Source: Lachnospiraceae bacterium (GTDB taxonomy: Bacteria > Bacillota > Clostridia > Lachnospirales > Lachnospiraceae). From it: a stretch of 37,960 nt of DNA. This document shows, piece by piece, positions 8,160-16,995 of the stretch (the first letter of the stretch is position 1; each line of letters starts with the position of its first letter). Below the pieces are notes generated by a model that worked only from the letters and a program-made list of their open reading frames with translations, ran no database searches and was not told where the DNA came from. The stretch lies in assembly GCA_017387565.1 (NCBI GenBank), contig JAFOEY010000002.1:1-37960 (forward strand), given 5' to 3'. Made by a program: the position numbers and the translations under genes.

Positions 8160-8669
8160 TTACGCATAATCGCCGCAATGTAAAATCGGAACAGATATAT
8201 CATCCTGCTTTAGTGTCTTTTTCACATCGATGACACGCTGGTTGCTGCTTCCTTTCCACTGTAGCTTCGGATCACGTAAATCGATCATAAATTCGCCGTC
8301 CACTAAAACATCCACATATTGCATGAGAGGATAATTCATGACATTTTCCCATACATCTCCGGTATACAGCCAAATGGTTTTATCGGGATATTTTTCATGA
8401 ATTTCCTCCATCAGATTTTTCACATCCAGTCGGTTCGCAGGATGCAAAGGATCTCCACCGGAAAATGTAATTCCGGAAATATATGATTTATCAAGCTGTG
8501 CAAAGATTTCTTGCTTTGCGGCATCATCAAATAATAGTCCTCCGTTCAAATCCCATGTGATTGGGTTTTGACATTCTTTACAACAATGATCGCAGCCGGA
8601 GACCCACAAAACGACACGAAGTCCGTCACCGTTTAGCATATCATCTTTTGTAATGTTATGATAACGCAT
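8160..8669 (-). CDS. nrdG: Anaerobic ribonucleotide reductase activase
   Basis: The 169-residue radical-SAM enzyme uses a 4Fe-4S cluster and S-adenosylmethionine to install the glycyl radical on NrdD. The cluster motif CxxxCxxC is at Cys26, Cys30 and Cys33 (SGCDHCCKEC), and GGDPL, the SAM-binding GGE-like motif, is near residue 97. It starts 18 nt after the nrdD stop, with a GAGGGG ribosome-binding site, so the two genes form an operon. Confidence 0.95.
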   Translation of the reverse strand: MRYHNITKDDMLNGDGLRVVLWVSGCDHCCKECQNPITWDLNGGLLFDDAAKQEIFAQLDKSYISGITFSGGDPLHPANRLDVKNLMEEIHEKYPDKTIWLYTGDVWENVMNYPLMQYVDVLVDGEFMIDLRDPKLQWKGSSNQRVIDVKKTLKQDDISVPILHCGDYA

Positions 8670-8687
8670 GAATCTTTTTCCCCTCTC

Positions 8688-10874
8688 TTACATGGATTTC
8701 CTTTCGGCAATTTCAGCCATTTTGGCATCACTTAGTCTCGTATCTCCATGTACGCGTGAATAAGCAAGATAACCGTTCATACGGTCAATTTTTGTCAAAT
8801 TGCGGCTTCCGCATTTCGGGCAGACATCCATCTCAAGCTCCTGATGTCCGCAGTCATCACAATATGCCAAAGACAAATTAACCCCTTCATAAAATCCCAT
8901 ATCCATGGCTCTTCTGATCAAAGTCTTAATTGCTTCCTTGTTGTAATCAATCGGATATTTCACATACTGGATTTTACCGCCGTTTGCCATTTCCCAGAAA
9001 CGGTATTCCAAATCCTGCTTTTCAATGGGCGTAATATCTTCGCTGACATGACAATGGAAACTGTTACTTACATATTCTTTATCGGATACGCCTTCTACAA
9101 TGCCGTATTTTGCCCGGAACTGTTTTACCTGAAGACCACACAGATTTTCGGCTGGAGTACCGTAGATAGCATATAAATTGCCGTCTTCTTCTTTGAATTC
9201 CTGAACCTTTTTATTGATGTGGTCCAATACTTCCAGTGCAAAAGCACCGTCTTCAACCAGGGATTTTCCGTTGTATAATTCCTGCAATTCATTAAAAGCC
9301 GTAATACCAAAAGATGCGGTTGCTGATTTTAAAATCGGTTTGATTTTGTCATGCAGCTGCAGATTACCGCCCAAAAATCCGCCTTCACAATAAGCCAACG
9401 GATTGGTGGACGCACGCATCTCGCCCAAATAAGCATAGGTACGGATATGAAGCTGACGAATCAAATTCAGATAATAGTCAAGCACTTCATAAAAATCTTT
9501 ACTCTCCTGACGAGACTTTGCCAAAATCATGGGCAAGTGTAGAGAAACCGCACCGATATTAAAACGACCGACGAAAATTGGTGTATCGTTATCATCCGCC
9601 GGATGCATACCGCCTCTTTCATACCATGGTGATAAAAATGCACGACATCCCATGGGTGAGATTACCTTTCCATACTGTTTATACATGCTGGCAATATAGC
9701 CCTTACCGGTTAAGCTCAGCCAGTCGGGATACATCGTCTTTGCGGAACATTCCACACCAGCTTCGAAAACATCCTCGAGCTCTTTTCCGGGACCATGAAG
9801 ATTCTCATCATATAAAAAGACAATTTTAGGGAATAAAACAGGCTTTTTACATTCTTTTTTGCCTTGCCCGTTTTTACGGACATTTAACATGATAATCGTT
9901 CCCATCTTTGCAAATCGTCCGGTTCCGATACCTGCTGTTACGGTAATAAACGGATAGTCTCCACGGCTGCTTGCCACCGTATTGAATTTATATTCCCATC
10001 CCTGGAAGCCCTGTTCAAATTCTTTTTCCACATCAGCTAAAGCCTCTGCTTCCGCTTTTTCGCGGTCGATACCAAGACGTACATATTTATCAATTGCTTT
10101 TTTATAGGATTTTTCTGCATACGGCTCTAATATTTTATCAACCTCCGGCACGGTAAAACCACCGTACTGCTGACTTGCAGCCGAAAGAACAATATCACCG
10201 ATAACATCAAACGCAACATCCAACGTTTTGGGTTCGTTGTACCAGATATTGCCCATTTCAAATCCGCCGGTCAATACATTGGCAACATCAAACAGACAAC
10301 AGTTCATGGTATCACGACGTGCAGACATATCATGAACATAAATATATCCGTCACGGCATGCCTGAATCTCTTCGGTAGTCATAAAGAATTTCTGATATAA
10401 TTCCTTGTTAAACTGGTTAAATATCAAACTACGCTTTGTGGATACCAGCGCACTGTCTGTATTTGCATTTTCTTTATCACCAATATACATAATGGACTGA
10501 CTCTTTTTATATACATCATCCATCATGCGGACAAAATCCTGCTTATAATTACGGTAATCGCGATAACTTTTTGCAACAATCGGTTTTACCTGTTCCAAAG
10601 CACTCTCGACAATATTGTGCATAATCGGGATCGGAATTTCATCCTGCTCCAGTTCATCGACCTTTTCCACTACATAACGACAAATTCTGTCCTTTTCTTC
10701 ATCATTAAATTTAGTTAATGCGCGATATGCACTCTTACCAACGGCATTGATTACCTTTTGGACATTAAAATCTTCTTTACTGCCATCTTTCTTTATCATC
10801 TTAACAGGTAATTGGGTTTTATAAATAGACCCGTAATCAATGTCATTTGTCTGTTTTAATAATTCTTCACTCAT
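8688..10874 (-). CDS. nrdD: Anaerobic (class III) ribonucleoside-triphosphate reductase
   Basis: The 728-residue glycyl-radical enzyme reduces NTPs to dNTPs without oxygen. An N-terminal ATP-cone domain (from about residue 22, KKDGSKEDFNVQKV) gives allosteric control. The C-terminus carries a four-cysteine zinc site (C672, C675, C685, C688) and the glycyl-radical loop RMNGYLAY with Gly701. The length is typical. It is followed by nrdG and preceded by a strong promoter with an NrdR box. This supports strictly anaerobic or facultative growth. Confidence 0.97.
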   Translation of the reverse strand: MSEELLKQTNDIDYGSIYKTQLPVKMIKKDGSKEDFNVQKVINAVGKSAYRALTKFNDEEKDRICRYVVEKVDELEQDEIPIPIMHNIVESALEQVKPIVAKSYRDYRNYKQDFVRMMDDVYKKSQSIMYIGDKENANTDSALVSTKRSLIFNQFNKELYQKFFMTTEEIQACRDGYIYVHDMSARRDTMNCCLFDVANVLTGGFEMGNIWYNEPKTLDVAFDVIGDIVLSAASQQYGGFTVPEVDKILEPYAEKSYKKAIDKYVRLGIDREKAEAEALADVEKEFEQGFQGWEYKFNTVASSRGDYPFITVTAGIGTGRFAKMGTIIMLNVRKNGQGKKECKKPVLFPKIVFLYDENLHGPGKELEDVFEAGVECSAKTMYPDWLSLTGKGYIASMYKQYGKVISPMGCRAFLSPWYERGGMHPADDNDTPIFVGRFNIGAVSLHLPMILAKSRQESKDFYEVLDYYLNLIRQLHIRTYAYLGEMRASTNPLAYCEGGFLGGNLQLHDKIKPILKSATASFGITAFNELQELYNGKSLVEDGAFALEVLDHINKKVQEFKEEDGNLYAIYGTPAENLCGLQVKQFRAKYGIVEGVSDKEYVSNSFHCHVSEDITPIEKQDLEYRFWEMANGGKIQYVKYPIDYNKEAIKTLIRRAMDMGFYEGVNLSLAYCDDCGHQELEMDVCPKCGSRNLTKIDRMNGYLAYSRVHGDTRLSDAKMAEIAERKSM

Positions 10875-11000
10875 AACCTCATAACTCCCTTTTCATAGCT
10901 TTTTATAATGATCTCACATCTTTTCATTCTATATTCAGTGCCTATCAATGCTTGTCACATAAGCTTTTGCACCATAATCTTGTTTCTCTTCATCACACAC

Positions 11001-11016
11001 ACACAATATCTTGTGG
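11001..11016. promoter_or_regulatory. NrdR box upstream of nrdD
   Basis: ACACAATATCTTGTGG matches the palindromic NrdR consensus (acaCwAtATaTwGtgt) at 14 of 16 positions. It lies just downstream of the nrdD promoter, about +8 to +24 of the predicted start, where a bound repressor would block transcription. NrdR represses ribonucleotide reductase genes when dATP is high. Only one clear box was found; a second partner box is usual. Confidence 0.75.
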
Positions 11017-11030
11017 TGCGTGCAAATAAA

Positions 11031-11059
11031 AGTATATCGAAAGAAAATATCAGTGTCAA
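11031..11059 (-). promoter_or_regulatory. nrdDG promoter
   Basis: On the minus strand a perfect TTGACA (11054-11059), 17 nt and TATACT (11031-11036) form a near-consensus vegetative promoter. The predicted leader is about 150 nt and carries the NrdR box near its start. I saw no other structured element in the leader. Confidence 0.8.
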
Positions 11060-11096
11060 CCAAAAGGAGACATTTCTATACTCAAAAAAGTATACA

Positions 11097-11134
11097 AAAA
11101 AAAGTAATGATTTTGTTAAAAATCACTACTTTTT
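11097..11134 (-). terminator. Terminator after the aminotransferase gene
   Basis: Reading leftward, GAAAAAGTAGTGATTTT and its near-complement AAAATCATTACTTTTT form a stem with one mismatch and a very short loop, followed by a T-run (A at 11097-11103 on the plus strand). It isolates the aminotransferase gene from the nrdD promoter. Confidence 0.75.
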
Positions 11135-11149
11135 CATTGACCGAAACGA

Positions 11150-12313
11150 TTAAACCAAAATCCCGCTTTCTTTTACTTTTGAAACAGCCTCATTTATGGT
11201 TTCAACAGGTAACACCAGTGCAAAACGGACATGCCCTTTTCCCAATGAGCCGAAACTGCTTCCCGGCGTACACAACACTCCGGTCTTTTCAAACAGTTCT
11301 TTTACGAATTCCACATCATCCTGATAATTCGGCGGAATTTTTGTCCATGCAAACATCGTTCCTTCACTTCTTTCAAACGGCCATCCAATATTGGTAAATC
11401 CGTCACACAATGCATTGCGTCGCTCTTCATAAGCTTTACACTGCTCTTTTACAAAATCATCCGGTCCCGTCAGGGCAGCCACGGCACCGATTTGTACCGG
11501 TAAAAATGTACCGTAGTCAATTTGACTCCGCAATCTTTTAAATGTCTGAACCAATTCCTTATTGCCTACCAAAAAGGATACTCTGGCACCGGTATAATTA
11601 TAGGATTTCGAAAGTGAATAAAATTCTGCACCTACTTCCTTTGCTCCTTCATAGGATAAGAAAGAGCGTCCTTCTTTGCCATCATATACGATGTCGGAAT
11701 ATGCATTATCATGTAAAACAATCACATCATATTTCTTCGCCCATGCAATCAATTCATCATAAAACGATGCCGGTGCACATTTGCAGACCGGATTTAGCGG
11801 ATATGAAACAACAATACATTTTGCCTTTTTTGCGATTTCTTCATCAATATCTGACAAATTCGGCAGATATCCTTTTTCTTCAATCAAATCGTATGTAACA
11901 ATTTTTGCACCTGCCAAAGACGGACCAAATGTAAATACCGGATATCCCGGATTTGGAACTAAAACAATGTCACCGGGATTGCATAATGCAAGAGCGATAT
12001 GTGCAAATCCTTCCTGTGAGCCATATAAAGATGTGATTTCATCTGCATTCACATCGACATGATATCTTGTCTTAAAACGGGCTTTTACCGCATCAATCAG
12101 CTGTGGGATATCTTTTAAGGAATACTTATAATTTTCGGGCTCCATTGCCGCCTTTGAAACAGCTTCCATAATATAATCAGCCGGTTTAAAATCAGGTGTA
12201 CCTACAGAAAAATTATAAACCGTTTCTCCTTCTGCTTCCTTATTCGCTTTCATTTCATTTAATACTTGAAAAATACCTTCTTCATAATCATTCATTCGAT
12301 CCGAAAATTTCAT
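11150..12313 (-). CDS. Class I/II PLP-dependent aminotransferase
   Basis: The enzyme has the fold-type I aminotransferase signatures NPGYPVF, the cofactor-binding D/Y of HDNAYSDIVYDG, the PLP-lysine motif SLSKSYNYTGARVSF and a C-terminal substrate-carboxylate Arg (GHVRFAL). It resembles the aspartate/alanine or LL-diaminopimelate aminotransferase group; the substrate cannot be decided. The frame is open from 12340, but AGAGG lies inside it, 10 nt before the ATG at 12313. I therefore start with MKFSDRM, giving 387 residues. It stands alone, with a terminator after it and a tandem repeat before it. Confidence 0.85.
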   Translation of the reverse strand: MKFSDRMNDYEEGIFQVLNEMKANKEAEGETVYNFSVGTPDFKPADYIMEAVSKAAMEPENYKYSLKDIPQLIDAVKARFKTRYHVDVNADEITSLYGSQEGFAHIALALCNPGDIVLVPNPGYPVFTFGPSLAGAKIVTYDLIEEKGYLPNLSDIDEEIAKKAKCIVVSYPLNPVCKCAPASFYDELIAWAKKYDVIVLHDNAYSDIVYDGKEGRSFLSYEGAKEVGAEFYSLSKSYNYTGARVSFLVGNKELVQTFKRLRSQIDYGTFLPVQIGAVAALTGPDDFVKEQCKAYEERRNALCDGFTNIGWPFERSEGTMFAWTKIPPNYQDDVEFVKELFEKTGVLCTPGSSFGSLGKGHVRFALVLPVETINEAVSKVKESGILV

Positions 12314-12382
12314 TGACATCGTACCTCTTTTCATTTGCATAGATTATACAAATAATTCTGTTATTATTTCTGCATTTATCTG

Positions 12383-12522
12383 GTTTTTATTTCAACATGT
12401 TATCCGTTTTCTATTTCAACATGTTATTCGTTTTTATTTCAACATATTATCAGTTTTTCGTCTTTACATATTATGTCTTTTCATTTATACATATTACCAC
12501 TTTTCATTTTAACCCGTTAAAC
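12383..12522. repeat. Degenerate 22-24-bp tandem repeat, six units
   Basis: Six units (12383-12405, -12429, -12452, -12476, -12500, -12522) share a core like GTTTTTATTTCAACATGTTA, well conserved in the first three and decaying rightward. The 64-codon plus-strand frame across it reads as low-complexity Phe/Tyr and has no ribosome-binding site, so I treat the stretch as non-coding. It fills most of the 281-bp gap upstream of the aminotransferase gene. Confidence 0.8.
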
Positions 12523-12555
12523 ATTTTTCAAATTATAATAAGCATGACATTAATA

Positions 12556-12578
12556 AAGGACGCTGTGTCTGCGTCCTT
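12556..12578. terminator. Hairpin after the small membrane protein gene
   Basis: AAGGACGC (12556-12563) and GCGTCCTT (12571-12578) form a perfect 8-bp stem with a 7-nt loop. On the minus strand it is followed by TATTAAT, a poor U-tract. It is therefore a probable but weak terminator, 17 nt past the stop of the gene at 12595-12774. Confidence 0.55.
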
Positions 12579-12594
12579 AAGTGTTATTTAAGTG

Positions 12595-12774
12595 TTACGA
12601 TTCTGCAATTTCATTTTGCTCTATTGCCGCTTCACTTTGCAGTGCTAATTTTGCATCTTTCTTTTTACGCATCGTGATACCGATTGCAATCGCGATTGCA
12701 CAAAGAACTACAACAATAGCAAAAACCAATACATATGATAAAAAAGAATTTACAAATAAAATCAGATTGTTCAT
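12595..12774 (-). CDS. Small single-pass membrane protein, unknown
   Basis: This 59-residue protein consists of one long hydrophobic helix (about residues 10-34) followed by a basic MRKKK stop-transfer sequence and an acidic, Glu/Ala-rich cytoplasmic tail. The start at 12774 is chosen because AAGGAG lies 6 nt upstream; a longer frame from 12798 has no such site. The layout resembles small OadG-like subunits but no partner decarboxylase genes are near. Function unknown. Confidence 0.65.
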   Translation of the reverse strand: MNNLILFVNSFLSYVLVFAIVVVLCAIAIAIGITMRKKKDAKLALQSEAAIEQNEIAES

Positions 12775-12825
12775 ATAAATCTCCTTAAGTTTGTCCAAAT
12801 CATCTTTTAATGACTACCCAATATT

Positions 12826-13305
12826 TTACAACGACTCTACGCAATCGTCAAGCAGATTGCCCCCATCCGCAGCCGTGGTAGCAAGTGTATCGCATCTTTC
12901 GTTTTCCGGGTGCCCATCATGCCCTTTCACCCAATGAAAAGTCACAGTGTGCTGCTCTTTTGCTTTCAAAAGCCGTTTCCATAAATCAATATTTTTAACC
13001 GCCTTCTTCTGGCTGTTTTTCCAGTTGTTCTTTAACCACGAATCAATCCAATGCTGATTAAATGCATCGATGACATATTTGGAATCAGAATATAAATCAA
13101 CCTCACAAGGACGATTTAATGCTTCCAGTCCGATGATGACAGCCATTAATTCCATCCGGTTATTGGTTGTTTTCTTGTATCCGGCCGAAAACTCTCTTTC
13201 ATGAAGCTTTCCTGTCGGATCTACGTATTGTAAAATGGTTCCATATCCACCCGGACCATCCGGATTACCTCTTGCTGCACCATCCGTATAAATTGTTACT
13301 CGCAT
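12826..13305 (-). CDS. rnhA: Ribonuclease HI
   Basis: The 159-residue enzyme degrades RNA in RNA-DNA hybrids. The catalytic acids are in the expected motifs: Asp8 ([10 protein letters not shown]), Glu52 (NNRMELMA), Asp74 (YSDSKYV) and Asp139 (ENERCDTLA). The basic handle region ([16 protein letters not shown]) and the [13 protein letters not shown] loop are also present. Its start overlaps the end of the MutS-like gene by 10 nt, implying translational coupling. An RNase HII gene is at 33.6 kb, so both types are present. Confidence 0.95.
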   Translation of the reverse strand: MRVTIYTDGAARGNPDGPGGYGTILQYVDPTGKLHEREFSAGYKKTTNNRMELMAVIIGLEALNRPCEVDLYSDSKYVIDAFNQHWIDSWLKNNWKNSQKKAVKNIDLWKRLLKAKEQHTVTFHWVKGHDGHPENERCDTLATTAADGGNLLDDCVESL

Positions 13306-14999
13306 GCTAATTCTCCCGCTAAAGCATTGGCTTTTTTCGTAATTTCTTCATCAAAGCCAAATGCTTCCAATAATTTAATTGCATTTCTACCTTTTGAAGG
13401 ACCCTTTGTAAGTATATATGGAAATGTTATTGTCTTGTCAACTATGGTTTCCTCAAAATGATAGTTATCATATATTTCCTGTAAATAAACCGTCAGTTCC
13501 CGATCATGAGTCGCCGCAAAACATAATACACGTTCTTTACAAAGCGCCTTTAACAATTCTGTACTGGCACCAATTCTTTCTGCCGTATTCGTTCCTCTTA
13601 AAACCTCATCAATCGTACATAAAATCGGAATCGTTGAAGTCTTAGCTGCATCAAAAATACGTTTCATGGATTTAATTTCAACAATAAAATAACTGTCGCC
13701 TTCTTTTATACTATCCCGTAATGCCATGGATGAATAAATCCGAAAAAACGAGCCGTTATATTCATCTGCACAGACGGTATGAATCGATTGTGCCAAAAGC
13801 GCATTGCAGGCGACTGTTTTTAAAAATGTTGATTTACCGGATGCATTCGATCCTGTCAACAGCATGCAGTTATTTTGATGAACATCATTTTTTACGGCAT
13901 CCGGAATCAATGGATGAAAGATTTGTTTCGCATAATATTGTGGTCTACTATCTTCATTCTCAAACAATGGAATACAATATGTTGATATCGCATTACGGTA
14001 ATAAACAACGCTGATACAGGCTTCTATTTCACCCATGATTTCCATCAGTTCAATAATATGCTCTCTTTTATCTTTCACGATATGAATCATAGAATAAAAT
14101 TTCATCATATCAAAATGAAAAATCATTTTAAAATAGGTCATAATGAGTTGACCAATATCTCCTGCACCGGTTGTCGCCCCCTGATCTAATGCTAATGCCG
14201 AACCTCGCATAAAGGATTGAAATATCTTTTTGCATTCCTTAATCAGATTCAGTTCATCCTGAAACTCTTCATGAAAAGAAGCCGGCAAAGCATGAAGGGA
14301 ATCGGTTGCCTTCAATATCCGCACAAAGTAAGCCACACTTTCAAAATAGGGTTCAATCTTGGCTTTTTTCGTAAAATATTGAAAGCCATGATAAATCATA
14401 AATGCAATGGAAACGTAAATACACATCGTATTAACGAAAATACCCAATAATAGTGTTGCAACGATAACAAAATCAATCACCCAATCCGAAATGCACCGGC
14501 TGTTTTCCAATACATCTAAAAAATCAAAATACTGATAAATCGTATATTTCCCTGTTTTACCAACCTTTGACATAATCAGCTGATACTTTACACATTCATC
14601 TTTATGATTCTGTAAATAATCATAATGCTTCTCTCTTTTTACTAATTGCGAATCAGAGAGTTCCGGAATGCGAAGCCAACGATACAATGCATCTTCTCCA
14701 ACCGATGAAACCGCATAATCCATTGACTGAAATATGCGATCCATATCCAAATCGTTCCAGGTAATATCATCAATCACAAACAAATCATCTGTTTGACTGC
14801 TGTGTTGTTTGCGATATTCAACACTCTGCATTAAAGTTGAAAACCGATTATCCGGATAACTCTTATTAGGAAAATTTCCAAAAAGTTCTTTTCTTTTCTT
14901 GTACAGCCATATTTTACTCTTATGCTCTTCGATTATCCCATATATAAATATAAAAAGCACAATTATAAAAGCTACGGCAAAAAATGCAATATATTCCAA
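13296..14999 (-). CDS. Membrane-anchored MutS-family ATPase
   Basis: The 567-residue protein ends in a MutS-type ATPase domain: Walker A GSNASGKS (383-390), the Walker B-like [16 protein letters not shown] and the ATHD motif. Unlike mismatch-repair MutS it lacks a DNA-clamp N-terminus. Instead it has a hydrophobic segment at residues 1-22 and a paired hydrophobic stretch at about 174-204. It belongs to the small MutS-related group of unknown role, probably attached to the membrane. The start is TTG with a weak ribosome-binding site. It lies between the amidohydrolase (27 nt upstream) and rnhA (10-nt overlap). Confidence 0.85.
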   Translation of the reverse strand: MEYIAFFAVAFIIVLFIFIYGIIEEHKSKIWLYKKRKELFGNFPNKSYPDNRFSTLMQSVEYRKQHSSQTDDLFVIDDITWNDLDMDRIFQSMDYAVSSVGEDALYRWLRIPELSDSQLVKREKHYDYLQNHKDECVKYQLIMSKVGKTGKYTIYQYFDFLDVLENSRCISDWVIDFVIVATLLLGIFVNTMCIYVSIAFMIYHGFQYFTKKAKIEPYFESVAYFVRILKATDSLHALPASFHEEFQDELNLIKECKKIFQSFMRGSALALDQGATTGAGDIGQLIMTYFKMIFHFDMMKFYSMIHIVKDKREHIIELMEIMGEIEACISVVYYRNAISTYCIPLFENEDSRPQYYAKQIFHPLIPDAVKNDVHQNNCMLLTGSNASGKSTFLKTVACNALLAQSIHTVCADEYNGSFFRIYSSMALRDSIKEGDSYFIVEIKSMKRIFDAAKTSTIPILCTIDEVLRGTNTAERIGASTELLKALCKERVLCFAATHDRELTVYLQEIYDNYHFEETIVDKTITFPYILTKGPSKGRNAIKLLEAFGFDEEITKKANALAGELACE

Positions 15000-15026
15000 A
15001 ATTAATTATCTCTACTTTCTGTTTAA

Positions 15027-16334
15027 TTAGCTCTCTTCATACAGTCGTTTTGATATTTTTTCACATTCCTCATATACATCTTTTGAAGAAACACCAATAT
15101 GAAATTGACCATCTTCATAGAGAATTTTTCCGTTAATCATGGTCATTTTCACATTCTGCTTGCTACCGGCATAGACAATGTTTTTGGGTATATTATGGAT
15201 TGGCTGCATATTCGGCTGATTGAGATCAATCATAATAATATCCGCTTTGGAACCAACAGATAATGTTTCACAGTCACTCCATCCCATAGCCTTTGCTCCA
15301 TTGACGGTAGCCATCTTTAATACGTCCAGTGCATCTACACTGGATGCATCATTGTCTCTGTACTTGGCAAGTCCGGTAACCAAAAACATCTCTCTAAACA
15401 TATCCAGACAATTATTGCTTGCAGGTCCGTCTGTTCCGATAGCAACCGGAATCTCTTTTTTCAGAAATTCGGAAATCGGACAAATTCCACTTGCCAGTTT
15501 TAAGTTGGATGCCGGATTGGTAACTGCAATTAAATTGCGTTTTTTCATAATCTGATAATCAGCTTCAGACATATGAACACAATGATAACCACCGCCGCCA
15601 TAGTCAAATATTCCCAATTGATCAAATAAAACGGTGGGTGTAACTCCATAACGTTCCACGCACTCTTTAACTTCTAATGCCGTTTCGGAATTATGCATGA
15701 AAACAGGTGCCTGATATTTGTGTGCCAATGCACTGATATCCTGTAACAATTCTTTGGAACAGGTATATTCTGCATGAAATCCCATCATAAAGGATGATAA
15801 TTCATTTTTACCATTCAAAACCTGAATGCGCTTCTCCAATTCTTCTAAAGACGGTCCGAACTTATTAATTCCACTCACCTGAACATTACGCATTCCGCAA
15901 TCATTAAATGCATCCTGAATTGCATATGGATCCAGATACATTTCCATAACGCCGGTAATACCACTGGTCAAATACTCCAATACAGCAAGTTTCGTTAATT
16001 GATAGACATCATCATAATCCATTTTTGCCTCAATCGGAAAAATCTGCTTGTTTAACCAATCCTGCAAAGGCATATCATCGGCATAAGAACGCATCAAAGT
16101 CATGGCAGAATGTGTATGTGCATCTTTAAATCCCGGCATCAAAACATTGCCTTTACAGTCTATTTCGCGATCCCAAATAACCGGTTCAAAATTGTTTTCT
16201 TTAAAAACCTTTTCCTGATCAAGCCCATCACCCACATAAATGATGGTGTTTCCCTGAACCCAAAGTTCTCCTTCTATCACTTTTATCGGTTCTTCCATAG
16301 TTATAATTCTTGCATTATAAAAACGTATATTCAT
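15027..16334 (-). CDS. Amidohydrolase, MTA/SAH deaminase-like
   Basis: The 435-residue enzyme has the amidohydrolase metal motif HTH (His73/His75 in DAHTHSAMT), the third and fourth histidines in GFHAEYT and FMHNSE, and the catalytic Asp in IGTDGPASNN. The pattern is that of the MtaD/SsnA group, which deaminates 5'-methylthioadenosine, S-adenosylhomocysteine or related adenosines. Position beside cytidine deaminase and purine nucleoside phosphorylase suggests nucleoside salvage. Substrate is inferred. The ribosome-binding site is AGAGGA, 6 nt before ATG. A repeat element (16385-16453) lies upstream. Confidence 0.88.
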   Translation of the reverse strand: MNIRFYNARIITMEEPIKVIEGELWVQGNTIIYVGDGLDQEKVFKENNFEPVIWDREIDCKGNVLMPGFKDAHTHSAMTLMRSYADDMPLQDWLNKQIFPIEAKMDYDDVYQLTKLAVLEYLTSGITGVMEMYLDPYAIQDAFNDCGMRNVQVSGINKFGPSLEELEKRIQVLNGKNELSSFMMGFHAEYTCSKELLQDISALAHKYQAPVFMHNSETALEVKECVERYGVTPTVLFDQLGIFDYGGGGYHCVHMSEADYQIMKKRNLIAVTNPASNLKLASGICPISEFLKKEIPVAIGTDGPASNNCLDMFREMFLVTGLAKYRDNDASSVDALDVLKMATVNGAKAMGWSDCETLSVGSKADIIMIDLNQPNMQPIHNIPKNIVYAGSKQNVKMTMINGKILYEDGQFHIGVSSKDVYEECEKISKRLYEES

Positions 16335-16384
16335 ATGATTCCTCTCGTAATGTCTCTAATAATTATTTAATTTCATTAAAAATA

Positions 16385-16453
16385 TGATATCAGGGTCAAA
16401 AGGTCATACTTTTTATACTCAAAATACCTTTTGCCCTCAACATCATAATATCA
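16385..16453. repeat. Intergenic repeat copy B
   Basis: The 69-bp element starts TGATATCAGGGTCAAAAGG, nearly identical to the left module of copy A (8001). It closes with CCTTTTGCCCTCAACATCA and ATATCA, giving an imperfect hairpin over its whole length. The right end recurs in copy C at 16959-16985. It lies between cdd and the amidohydrolase gene, upstream of the latter. Confidence 0.65.
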
Positions 16454-16505
16454 TCACTTTATAACTGACATGCAAATCCAACAAATACACAAAAAAGATT
16501 TGTGA

Positions 16506-16928
16506 TTAATTCAGACTTTCCGGTCCAAATGATTCAGGCAAAAGCTGTGCTAATGTCCATTCTTTATAATCATTCACACCGGTAGCAACCACAACTGTCA
16601 TTCCATCGGGATTGGAAAATTCACGCAAAACCTGTCTGCAAATTCCACACGGAAAAGCATAATCTGTAACAGCCTGATTTTTCTTACCGCCGACAATGGC
16701 AATTGCTAAAAATGAAGTATGTCCCTCACTGACTGCTTTGAATACAGCCGTTCTCTCCGCACACATCGTAGCTCCGTAGGAAGCATTTTCAATATTACAT
16801 CCGGTATATATGGCCTGATCTGCACATAACAAGGCAGCACCGACTGCATATTCCGAATACGGGGAATAGGACTGCATCCTGGCTTCAAATGCCAGATGAA
16901 TTAATTGTTTCCTCAGTTTATCATCCAT
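16506..16928 (-). CDS. cdd: Cytidine deaminase
   Basis: The 140-residue enzyme deaminates cytidine/deoxycytidine to (deoxy)uridine. Zinc ligands and the proton shuttle are Cys56 and Glu58 (MCAERTA), Cys94 and Cys97 (PCGICRQ), as in the homotetrameric CDA family. Length is slightly above the typical 130-136. It lies between the phosphorylase and the amidohydrolase in a salvage cluster. Its ribosome-binding site GGAG (16939-16942) lies at the edge of repeat copy C. Confidence 0.95.
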   Translation of the reverse strand: MDDKLRKQLIHLAFEARMQSYSPYSEYAVGAALLCADQAIYTGCNIENASYGATMCAERTAVFKAVSEGHTSFLAIAIVGGKKNQAVTDYAFPCGICRQVLREFSNPDGMTVVVATGVNDYKEWTLAQLLPESFGPESLN

Positions 16929-16940
16929 CTTTACATCACT

Positions 16941-16994
16941 CCGTTGGTATCATAGGGCAAAACACCTTTTTGCCCCCAACATCATCAATATAAT
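16941..16994. repeat. Intergenic repeat copy C
   Basis: CCGTTGGTATCA (16941-16952) equals the right end of copy D at 27616-27627. It is followed by a GGGCAAAA...TTTTGCCC hairpin and CCAACATCATCA, which match the right half of copy B. It fills the gap between the purine nucleoside phosphorylase stop and the cdd start. Confidence 0.6.
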
Positions 16995-16995
16995 G

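Noticed and set aside
12397-12591. 64-codon plus-strand frame rich in Phe/Tyr
   Set aside because: It is produced by reading through the 22-24-bp tandem repeat; no ribosome-binding site and no protein-like composition.
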